Below are positions 50,601-60,955 of a DNA stretch of 64,000 bases, one piece after another; position 1 is the first letter of the stretch, and each line of letters begins with the position of its first letter. This DNA comes from Progne subis subis (taxonomy: Eukaryota; Chordata; Aves; Passeriformes; Hirundinidae). The position numbers were made by a program, and so were the translations under genes. Where the stretch lies: the NCBI GenBank assembly GCA_022316685.1, contig JAKJHU010000085.1, positions 2,418,001-2,482,000 of the forward strand. Direction: 5' to 3'. The notes below the pieces were generated by a model, which did not search any database, was not told where the DNA came from, and worked only from the letters and a program-made list of their open reading frames with translations.

Positions 50601-53600
50601 TTTCAAAGTCAATAAATATATTTGGATCTGGATGGAATGTTTCAGCAATGTTTGAACAGAAGGCTTGGAGGTGAGCAGCGTGTTTGCTATACCATTAAAC
50701 CACAGCTGTATTTCCTGCAGCAGTTTAACCCTTTTGTTCACATGTTTTAACTATCCTCTTCTGGTTTGCCTTTACACTGGTGTTTTAGTTTTTATTTTCC
50801 AAGTGTGTGTGTGTATGTCTGTATAAAGATTTGAAGAGGAATAGAAAACAGGTCTAGTTTTGGATTTATTTGTCCTAGGTCATACTTCTAGAATGAATAG
50901 CTGAGTGGCATTAACCTCTACTAAAATAAATTGACTATTAATTGAGTAAATTAATAACCTGACAGTCATTAGTCTCTGCACAGCTTTTCTTGACAGTTTA
51001 AAAAAAAAAAAAAAAGAAAAAAAATAGTCTATGTGAGTTGTGAAATCTACTTTCTCAGAGTGGGATAACCTCATTGATTTGAGGTGTCATGACCCTTTGG
51101 TATTTAAATGTTCACAACTTGCATCTCATGGTGCTTTACAAAACAGGATGTGGCTTCAAATAGTCAAGGACCACTGGCTTTAGTTAAAATTTGAATAGGT
51201 TGTGTGTGCTGTGATACTGAAAAACTATATGAGAATAAAGTAGAAACTTCCCCAAATGCAAAAGGGAAAAGAAGTAGCAAATATTCTTTGGGTGCTTGAC
51301 AGTGAATTTTATGCAAAAGCAAACGGTGAACTTTTAAAATAAAACTTTGAGTTCTAGGGGAATGTAGAATAAAATCCATAAACTTTCTTTGGAAGATTGT
51401 GAATTAAGCCCAGATTGTGAGGTTCTAGGTGTTTTATTTTGCTATTGGTTGTATTAGTCAGGACTTTTGTGCTTGGAAATCCATTCAAAGCGTGACATTG
51501 GGTGGGATAGGTAAAGCAAAGCAGGAGCAGTGTCCCGCAGAGATGAAAGTTTGTTGTCCTTATGTTTAAAACATCAAATCTGAGTGTGCTTTTCTTTCAC
51601 TGCAGCCTTGAGGATCTGAAATCTAATCGATATTTAGCACTGGATCCAAATGTTTCTGGTGTCTACAATGGAGTTTATCCCTTTGGAATTGATCCGGTTA
51701 GTTCCGTTCTTCTTAATTACCCACTTGTGATGATCAGTCTTTGTCCATTAGATTTTGGTATGTGCATAAGTAAGATAGATCTGACTAAGAAAAAAGTACA
51801 TTTCTGTTTGCATTCTCTGTTCAGCAACACCTTCTGACAAGTCACAGATTGAACTGTTATTACAAAACTCAAATTTCAGTTGTGACTTCCATTTGAGATA
51901 GAATTTTGGTCCCCAGTAGAAAAAGGATACTGGTTTATTCCTTCTGTTATGGTGTTCTTCAATGCTGGTTTGGTATTTTCTTCTTCAGATATGGAATTTG
52001 GCAAGCAACCGTCTCACTTTTTTAAATTCATTCAAAATGAAGATGTCTGTGATCTTTGGTGTGACTCACATGACATTTGGAGTTGTACTGGGGCTGTTTA
52101 ACCACTTGTAAGTAAAAGAAGTTAAAATAATACCAGTATTGTATTTTTTGTCGAGTCTGGAATTATAACAGTTAATCTTGTAAGAGAAACTGGAATTATT
52201 TTTTGAGAACAGAATAAGAGTAATTGTGAAAACTGTTATTTTAAAAAGACAATAATGAAGCGGTCTTCCTTCTTATATGTAAGATGATGGTTCAGTATTA
52301 CACTAAAAAATCCCAAAACAAATTAATACAAGACTTTATTTCACTTGTTAGTAAATAAAGATTCGTGCATCTTACAGTTTTTATTTCCACTGAAATACCT
52401 GATAAAATTTCACAGAATAAAAGGAAATCAGTTCTGCATTGTAATCTCAGTCTTGCTGTTTAAAAGCGATTTGTTTTATTGAAATCACATTTGGGCTGTG
52501 TTGGTAAAACTTACTTCTGTTTTTTCCCCATTTCTACGTTTCAGGCATTTCAACAAGATCCATAATATTTATTTGGTTTTTATTCCTGAACTTTTATTCA
52601 TGTTGTGCATATTTGGCTACCTGGTGTTCATGATCTTCTTTAAATGGTTGGCATATTCTGCTGAGGACTCCACAGCTGCCCCCAGTATTCTGATACAATT
52701 TATCAACATGTTCCTGTTTCCCAGTAGTGAAACAAAGAGCTTCTTCAGTGGCCAGGTGAGTAGTGCTCCTCTAAGCTTTTGGAAATCCTGTGTTCCCTAT
52801 GCAGATAGTATTTTAAAGGAAAAGGGGATGGCTTTTCCTGCTTTGGATTTTGTGATTTAATCTGATTTTCCTCCCCCCCCCCTCAACAGGTTCCTCTGCA
52901 GAAGTTTTTACTTAGTGTTGCTTTTCTTTGTGTTCCTGTAATGCTGCTTGGCAAACCACTTTATTTATACTGGCTGCACAGCGGAGGCCGAGGCATCAGA
53001 ATGTACAGGGTAAGTGCTGAAAGGCACTCACGCATTTCCTCAGTGCTGTTTTATTGCACAGAGTGTGTCCTTTTTGGGCATTTCATAGGATGGGTTGGGT
53101 TGGAAGGGAATTTAAAGCTCGTCTTATTCCACCCTCTGCGATGTTCAGGGGCACCTCTCACTATCCCAGGTTGCCCCAAACCCCTCCAGCCTGGCTTTGA
53201 ACACTTCCAGGGATGGGGCAGCCACGGCTCCTCTGGGCAACCTGTGCCAGGGCCTCACCACCCTCATAGGAAAGAATTTCTTCTCTATATCTAACCTAAA
53301 TTTCAGTTTGAACTCCTTGTCTTACCAGTTTCTGCTCAGTTTGGAAAGTTTTGGACTGAAACACATAATAGTGCTTTGTTCCTCTAAATCTTCTTGCCAT
53401 TGCCTGTGACTACTTTTAAGTAAATTTAAAAAAGGACCTTGGCAGCCTGCTTGAAGACAGACTTGCTTGACAATATATTCCCATTTTGTAGAGTGGCTAC
53501 AAGCTTATCCGAAAAGAAAGCGAGGAAGAGCTTTGTCTCCTGTCGTGTCATGATCTCTGAGGAAGGCAGCAGTCATCCAGAGAGCGGGCACAGAGAGGGG

Positions 53601-56399
53601 GATGCAGAGGAGGTAATGGTTTTACTTTATCTCTGGTTGCTGTGTTCTTAAAAGCAAATTAGACAGTCAATAGATAACCTGTACACCATGTGCTGAGAAG
53701 TTTTGAAGAAACTCAGCTGAGCCTTTGCAAAGACCTTGATGCCCAAATGCAGTTTACTTACAGTTAATTTGTTGCTGTTTTATCATTATTTTTTGGTATT
53801 TTTAGACTGTTACAGTAAGCCACAGCTTATCTGTAGCAGAGAACAGAAAGAGGGTTTTATTTGCAATTAAGACTGCATCTAGGAGTACAGGTTTTCTTGT
53901 CTTGAAGAGTGGGATAAAAATCCTGGGTTTTGTCTAGGTTTTAGGGTTAAGCTTGAGGCAAGGTGGTGACTGCCCAGCTTCCTGTTAATTAATCTTGGCT
54001 TTGCATCTGGACAAAAGTCTTTCTATGTCGGTAAATTACATCTTGTGATGAGGATTACTGCTAATGTGGTTTAGAGGCATGGGCAACATTCCTAGTCCCC
54101 ACCCACTGCTGCTCTTTAGTTTGGGCAAATTTTTAAAGGTCTGCGCAGATTCCTACTGATTCCATGTGAATTGAAAGACAAAGAACTGCTTCAGTTTCCT
54201 AATGTGCAGAATATGTATAGTTCATGTGTCCCTGGGGTAGTAGATTCTTGTTTCTTGTGTATAGAAAATAGAAGAATTATTTGCTCAAATAAAATGTGTT
54301 ATACAAAGTAAGTGTTGACATTTTCAGTAATATCAGTTTTGAACTCTCTTAGTAACCAGTATTTATATTTGTGGTTATCTTTCTATCAGTGGCACTACTG
54401 ATAACTACCCCTGCTTTTAAAGATGGAAAAATTGATATTGTAAACTTAGAACCTCAACAGAATGGGAATTAGAACAATGGCTGCTATAGTACTTAAAAGT
54501 TTTCAAGTATTAGATCATATTCCTTGTAGAAAACATAGATTTCATTTGCTTTTATCTATCAACAAGGTAATACTGGAAAACTGTAGCATCTGATTTTTTT
54601 TTTTTTTTAATGTTATCTCTGTAATAAGGATCTTCTACATGGCACACATTTTTTACCTGATATAAAATCAGTTTGTTACCCTTCAATGGAATTCTTCTTC
54701 CATGCAATATGGATTTGCAGATGAATGTTTCTGTTCTCTCGTGTTTTGCTCTCTATGTTGTTAAAATTGATACAAATGTATTTTTATCTTTTAGATGAAC
54801 TTTGCAGATGTTTTTATGAATCAAGCGATTCATACCATTGAATACTGTCTGGGATGCATCTCTAACACAGCCTCATACCTGAGACTCTGGGCATTAAGTC
54901 TTGCTCATGCACGTAAGTGGGGTGGGTTTTGGGATATTTTTTTGGATTTTTCCCTACATCTGTGTTTCTAATGCTGTTAGAGGGAGGCTGGACTTTTCGA
55001 GTGATATTACTATGAAATACACTTTTTCTTAGTTTTAAAAAATATCCCTATTTCAACTAATCATGATCTATGGAAGCCTCCAAATTAAAACTGTGATTTT
55101 ATGTAAAATACTGCTCTCAATAGATCTGATTTTAACATTGAGGTGTACCTGTAAACATTTGAGGGGACGGGGGCAGCTCTCTGGGGAGAGGGGTTGCTTA
55201 TAGTTCCCATGTTCAGCAGGTGCTCACTACCTGATCCAGCATTAATTATGACAACTTTTTGGTTTTTATTAGAGTTATCAGAAGTTCTGTGGCAGATGGT
55301 GATGAGAGTGGGTCTCCGTGTGGATACGAAGTACTGGTGTCTTGCTGCTAATCCCTGTTCTGGCATTCTTTGCTGTGCTGACAGTTTTTATTCTGCTGAT
55401 CATGGAGGGGCTTTCTGCTTTTCTCCATGCAATACGACTTCACTGGTATGTTTGGTTTTTTTCTATATACCACTTCAGCATATAGTGGCTGGTTTAAGAG
55501 GAATTTTATGGCAAAATTTTAGGTGTCTTACTAAAAAGGGAAAGTGTAAAATTCAATAGCCTCATTGCTACTGAAATATATTTATTTAGTTATATTAAAT
55601 AAATGGCTTCTTGGATTTCATTGTTCCTCTGGAATATTTTCAGTAGATTCAAATATTATATTGGCTTATGATGCATTTTAACTCCAACCACATTCACAAA
55701 ATATAAGTACATTTTGTAGTATTGCAGCTTTTCATAATATAGAATATTAGTAACTTGTCTGAGTATTTTTAATTTCAGTGTGATTATCTCATGATAAGGT
55801 TTCAGTCCATTTATTTGGTTCAACAGAACATTTATGTTAGTAAGTGGGGCTGCTAACCCTTAATTAAAATACTTAAATTTTAATCCTTTCTTAGTCTTGT
55901 ATCACAAGCTCTGCACTTTGGAGTGGATTCAGAGCATGTTTAGTTTGAAATGTGATGTAATTTACAATGTAAACAAAGCCATATACTGTCCTAAGACAGG
56001 TGACAGATTGTCCTCATGATATTGCACCTTTGCAAAACAATTGACTGAGGCTCACTCAGAAAAATGAGTAAGCCAGAAATAAGAAGTGAGCCGTTACAAC
56101 TTGGTTTAGTGCCTGTGGGTCTCCTGAGAAACATAAAGTTAGCCTGGGACTGCAAGTGGGAAGATTAAATAGCTGCACAGAAAACAAGTGAGAGGGTTGG
56201 AGTTGGTTTTGTTCGGCTTCTTGGGTTGCACAGTTCTGTCCCTTGACAACTGATGCTGAATTCGTGTACAGATTCTGTTTTTTTGTCTCATTTCAGGGTG
56301 GAATTTCAGAACAAATTCTACTCCGGTGGAGGATACAAGTTTACGCCTTTCTCTTTTAAGCACATTTCTTTACATTTTAATAAAGATGGTGCGTTATAA
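41629..56399 (+). CDS. ATP6V0A2: V-type ATPase membrane subunit a2, frame broken in two exons in this sequence
   Basis: Subunit a of the proton-translocating Vo sector, isoform a2 of Golgi and endosomes (family knowledge). There are twenty coding exons: 41629-41745, 43091-43169, 44160-44257, 45047-45184, 45558-45658, 46324-46450, 47173-47255, 47619-47712, 48015-48227, 48771-48921, 49652-49791, 50513-50670, 51606-51696, 51989-52107, 52545-52755, 52890-53009, 53492-53612, 54795-54912, 55273-55445 and 56297-56399. The expected length is about 850 aa (human 856). It begins [20 protein letters not shown]. The cytosolic half holds [13 protein letters not shown] and RVIQ-type [12 protein letters not shown]. 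The membrane half holds [11 protein letters not shown] and [15 protein letters not shown], with the Arg that serves proton transfer. The C-terminal segment starts WVEFQNKFY. Exon 17 has one extra base near 53555 and exon 19 an extra T at 55335. Read literally, exon 17 stops at 53558. Conserved text resumes in the next frame. Confidence 0.93.
41951..42030 (-). mobile_element. CR1 LINE 3' tip
   Basis: Short antisense CR1 tail in ATP6V0A2 intron 1: GGTTGGAAGGGATCTCTGGA followed by CATCCAGTCCAACCCTCTGC. This is the reverse complement of the common CR1 3' region. Confidence 0.8.
49111..49177. repeat. TTTTAGTT low-complexity tract
   Basis: Imperfect repetition of TTAGTTATTTTTAGTTCTTT in ATP6V0A2 intron 10. 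Confidence 0.7.
53085..53340 (-). mobile_element. CR1 LINE 3' fragment
   Basis: Antisense CR1 copy in ATP6V0A2 intron 16: GGTTGGGTTGGAAGGGAAT, CAGCCTGGCTTTGAACACTT, CCAGGGATGGGGCAGCCACG, CAACCTGTGCCAGGGCCTCA. It lies about 150 bp before exon 17. Confidence 0.88.
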
Positions 56400-57325
56400 T
56401 TTGGCTGCTGTCAGCAGAAATGTTTGGAATTGTCTGCAAATAACTGCATGATTGGATCTTGCCTATGAATGGTTTCTTGTGGAACAAAGTGGTTTTCACT
56501 GATTGCCTTATAATGCAGCCAAACAATTCTGCAAAACATACCTCCCATCGAAAGACATAGCAGATCTGGAGCATCTTGTAAAATATATAGATATAAAATG
56601 TACATTTTTCTTGATAAACTAATGTAAATTAATTTTATTCTTAAAAAAAAAAAAAAAAGTTGTTACTGCTTGTCCTGAAACACATGTAGGCTTTTTTTTT
56701 TTTTTGGAGTCTCTTTATTTTCTTGAATGGTTACTTTTAAGTTATCTGAAAGACTTTTCATTATGTTAAACATTCACTACTTCTCATACTTAACCCAGCT
56801 GCATCTTGTGCACTTTGGGAACCATTCAACAATGCAATAGAAGCAATGTCTGTTTTCAGTCTGTATTCCAGGATGATTATAAAGTGTAAATTTATACACA
56901 CCAATGCAATGTGATCTTTTTTGGCCATATTTAAAATTGCACTGGAAATGTTATCTGTTCATTCTGGGTTCTGCCTGGAGTTACTACTTTTAAGCTTTTG
57001 GAAGCCACACTGATATTTATATTTAATGTTATGGAAGAAGGCAGGATTAGAAGTATAACTCCTCTTTTTTCTCCTGTAGCAAGGAATAACTTTTGCACAT
57101 GGAATAAAGAATTGGCCTTGATCCCTGTTTCTGTTTGGCTGTAAGGACACAAAAACAGCCCTCCCTGCTGTTGTACAACCTAGTTTATACTGCATAGGTG
57201 GACAGAGGTCGTTTTATATTATTTTTGTATCAGTGTGAAAATGGGGATATTGCCATGATATTTTAACATCTGTGCCATACGAACAGCACCGATTAAATTT
57301 TTGCACTTGTTTCATACGAATTCCC

Positions 57326-57331
57326 AATAAA
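57326..57331 (+). terminator. ATP6V0A2 poly(A) signal
   Basis: AATAAA about 930 bases after the stop, just before the [13 protein letters not shown]. An earlier AATAAA near 57103 is an alternative. Confidence 0.6.
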
Positions 57332-57389
57332 GCCTCGTTTGCGCTGTGCCCAGTGGGCCCTGTGTTTGTCCGTACACTTTTCCCTGCCT

Positions 57390-58160
57390 CAGGCGGCGCT
57401 GAGGGCAAGGAGCGGCCTTGAGAGGGCCAGTGCCGAGAGGATGGAGCGCCCTGAAGGACGGCGAGGCTGAGGGCAAGGAGCGCCCTGATGGACGGCCGGT
57501 GCCGAGAGGATGGAGCGCCCTGAGGGGAGGCCGGTGCCGAGGGCGAGGAGCGCCCTGATGGACGGCGAGGCTGAGGGCAAGAAGCGCCCTGATGGACGGC
57601 CGGTGCCGAGAGGATGGAGCGCCCTGATGGAGGGCGGGGGCTGAGGGGATGGAACGGCCCTAAGAGGCGGCCGGTACTGAGAGGATGGAACGGCCCTGAT
57701 GGACGGCGGGGCTGAGGGCGAGGAGCGGCTTGAGGGGGCGGCCGGTGCCGAGGGCAAGGAGCGCCCTGATGGACGGCCGGTACCGAGAGAGATGGAGCGC
57801 CCTGATGGACGGCGGGGGCTGAGGGGATGGAACGGCCCTGAGAGGCGGCCAGTATTGAGAGGATGGATCGGCCCTGATGGACGGCCGGTGCCGAGAGGAT
57901 GGAGCGCCCTGATGGATGGCGGGGGCTGAGGGGAGGGAGCGGCTGTGACGGGCGGCCGGTGCCCAGCCGACCCAGCGCTCGTGAGGGGCCGCCCGTGCTG
58001 AGGGGAACGAGCTCTCGTGAGAGGCGGCGCGTGCTGCGGGGAACCAGCGCTCGCGAGGGGCGGCGGGCGCTGAGGGGAACGAGCGGCTGTTGCCGAGGGG
58101 ACGCACCGCCCGTGAGGGGCGGCCGGTGTGGAGAAGAAGGAGCACCCGCGAGGGGCGGGC
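57390..58160. repeat. GC-rich [13 protein letters not shown], unit about 35 bp, roughly 21 copies
   Basis: Degenerate tandem array between ATP6V0A2 and DNAH10. Two unit types alternate: CCGGTGCCGAGAGGATGGAG plus CGCCCTGATGGACGG, and CGGGGCTGAGGGCAAGGAG plus CGCCCTGATGGACGG. From about 57960 the units are more diverged (GAGGGGCGGCGGGCGCTGAG and related). The array creates long stop-free minus-strand frames (over 400 codons) by periodicity and GC content. It ends about 140 bp before the DNAH10 start codon and so overlaps its promoter. Confidence 0.9.
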
Positions 58161-58302
58161 TCTGCACGGGTACGCAGCCGCTCCAGGCTCCTCTTGAAGC
58201 TGGCACGGAGCCTCCCGAAGTGGGCTGAAGGCGGGCAGCAGCCGTCGCTCCACCCCGGCATCGTTGCCGTGGCCACCGGGAGGCGTCGGGCCGGTTGCTG
58301 CC
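58160..58302 (+). promoter_or_regulatory. DNAH10 promoter with X-box-like site
   Basis: GC-rich segment directly upstream of the DNAH10 ATG. GTTGCCGTGGCCAC at 58263-58276 resembles the RFX X-box (GTTGCC, two-base spacer, then a six-base half with one mismatch). RFX and FOXJ1 factors drive motile-cilia genes. Confidence 0.5.
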
Positions 58303-59877
58303 ATGAGCCTGGACGACGTGCGGGTGCGGTGGCTGCGGGACCGAGCGCTCGCCCTGCTAGGTCTGAGCGAGCCGGCGCCTTTCGAGGAGCTGCTGAGCCG
58401 CGGCGAGGATGCGCGGGTCGTGCTGCTCTTCTTCGGCCTCGGCGCCGGGGACAGCGAGGATGCGAGCGGGGCGGGCGCGGCGCTGCTGCTGCTGCGGGCC
58501 GAGCGGCCCGGCCCGGACGGTGAGGAGCGGGTGGGAGAGGGTTCCCCTGCCCCGGCCCTCTAAGCTCTCCCTGGGCACTGCCTGGCCCCAGTTCCATGTT
58601 TTCCTCTCCCTCAAACCCTTCTTCGTCCCATCTGCTGAGTCGCAGCCCCATGACCCCTGTCTTTACCCCTTTTCCTGCCTCTCCATCCCTTGGGCTGTGT
58701 TCTGAACCCCTTCCATCCCACCCATTCCTAGAATTTTGTCCCCTCCATTTGTGGGATTTGCATCGTCACTCTGCAGTGTTATATCATGCTTTCCTCCCAT
58801 TTTGCATCTGTGCCAATGCAGGTGGCATGAATGAGCGTTTCTATGTGGCTTTTAATGAAATTCCCGAAGAGTTTGTGTCAAATTCCACTGTGTATTTTCT
58901 GAGAGACACCGAAGGTATGTGCCCCAAAGAACTGCAGCCTCAGCGTTTTCAGCTTTGCATTAAACAGCATTTCCCATTGTGAAGATATGATAGAGACTGG
59001 GACTCAGGATAGTGCACACCCAACTTATTTAACTGGATAGGAAAACGCTCAGAATAGAGCCAGGGTCAGGGATGCTTTGTCATTTAACAGCATTTCTGTG
59101 CAAGATTTTCCTCCTCTGTCTGTAGAGTAAGAGTTCAAATCGAGCCACTGTTCTTTTGAACAAAACCCACTTTTCTAACTATCAGGCTGGGTTGTAAAGA
59201 CTTAGAACCAGGTGATGTTGCTGAAGTTATTTTTCTGCCCTTTCTGAAAAAAGCATTTGCACTATTAAAACCAGCACTAATTTGGAACATGTGTTTTATT
59301 GGAGTTTTAACTTATTATGAAAATGACTTTATATTTTCTGTATCAATTAATTAGATTCATACTAATTTTTTGTGTACTGTTTAGAAAGAGTTGCTGTACC
59401 TAATGACCAGACTGAAGCTAATAAGATTCTTCCTCAAGTGATAAAGTCTGGTATGCTGACTGATGATACTCTCTCGATGCTAAAGAATGCCATCTCACAG
59501 GTAAATGAGTGACAGCTTTTATATATGGAAGCTCGAGTGTTTCTAGGAGTGATTTGCCTATTTAGTATTATATGGACTATGCATGAGAAATATTAATATT
59601 TAATAAGTGACCGTCATATGCCAAAATGAAGTTTTTGTTAATCCTTATTTGATACTCTGTTTCCCCATTTTTTACCCTTACTTGAGAATAATTTAAGACT
59701 GTGACACCAGACACTGCTATTTCTGTGCTCACAGACTTTCATAAAAGCATGCTAGAGCTATTCCCCTGTAGAACTTGAGGCAGATAAAATCATGATAAGG
59801 ATGTGAAAGGGAAGGAGACACACTTAAATTAAATTTTAGAACAATATATAGTGGTTAAGTGAATGGCTAGTAAGCTC

Positions 59878-59912
<35 letters not shown>

Positions 59913-60915
59913 AGCTATCCAATCTATGACATCTGTTTCAATCCTTGCAGTTTTCATCAGCACTCTCCCATGGTCAGCAGCAGACTGAGAAAACTTCCTC
60001 TGATTCAGACAGTGAAAACCCAGGTTCTGAAGAAATTAATTTATCCAAGACTGAGCCTGAAAACTCTGTGGAGGCCTCTACTGCTCCAACGAGGAGTGAA
60101 ACTCAGCTGAGTATACCAGGTGAAGTGAATGTACCAGCAGGGTGGTGATTAGAACACATGGCAGTGGAACGAGGTTCACCTGAGAGTGGTTTTATGTAGA
60201 ATAACAAACAAATTTGATTAAAGCTGCTCTTTGCTGATACCAGCTGTGCTTTTCCCACCCTGAAGCATGGCAGACAGCATGGAGAAGTGGATGAAATCAG
60301 TGCTAAATATTTCAAAGAGTTTGGAGTAAGAGTAGGAGAGGGGGTAGACATATCAAGCCATGTTACCCCAATGCTGCCAGAATAAGACAGGTAATTCTGT
60401 GTGCATTTTCTTCCAATAGGAGATCTTAAATTGGAAATGCCAACTGTAAATCTAGACAGAGAAGTGACTTTTCTTGTCACAGTTCCAGTAGTGGTTCAGT
60501 CTCTGAAAAGATGTGCAGTGGCCTGGCAGAAATTAATATCCAGAGTTCTGGAGGAACAGCTGAAAAAGGTTCCACAGGTAATGTTGCCTGTAACACCAAG
60601 ATGCTTTTATTCCTGCAGGCTTAGCTTCATTTCCCCACAAGAACTGTGTTAATTTTTTATTCCTTTTCATGTTTGATTGTTGGAAAACCATTTACTAATT
60701 CTTGAAAAGTAGAACAAAAGTAGTGAGGAACTGTATGACGCTGGGAAGTAAAATATAAATGAAACATGAAGGAATTAACTGCAGATTCTACCCACGCAGG
60801 ATAACTGTGGAAAACTAAGGGACTTTTGTTATCTGATCTCTTCTAAAGAGCAAAGAAATACTATAAGCTGCACTGACTAATTTTTTTTTTTAATAGACAG
60901 CTATATTTTTTCTTT

Positions 60916-60955
<40 letters not shown>

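Noticed and set aside
32421..56399. TCTN2 and ATP6V0A2 as pseudogenes
   Set aside because: Splice sites, domain text and length are intact apart from four single surplus bases, and conserved residues resume at once in the next frame.
58264..58302. Extended DNAH10 start at an upstream TTG
   Set aside because: It is not an ATG; the first ATG in the exon at 58303 fits the family and its context.
57389..58651. Minus-strand open frames of 420, 330 and 214 codons
   Set aside because: They follow the [13 protein letters not shown] period and GC bias, are low-complexity (repeated PSGRS/SAPA strings), and match no family. They also oppose DNAH10 exon 1.
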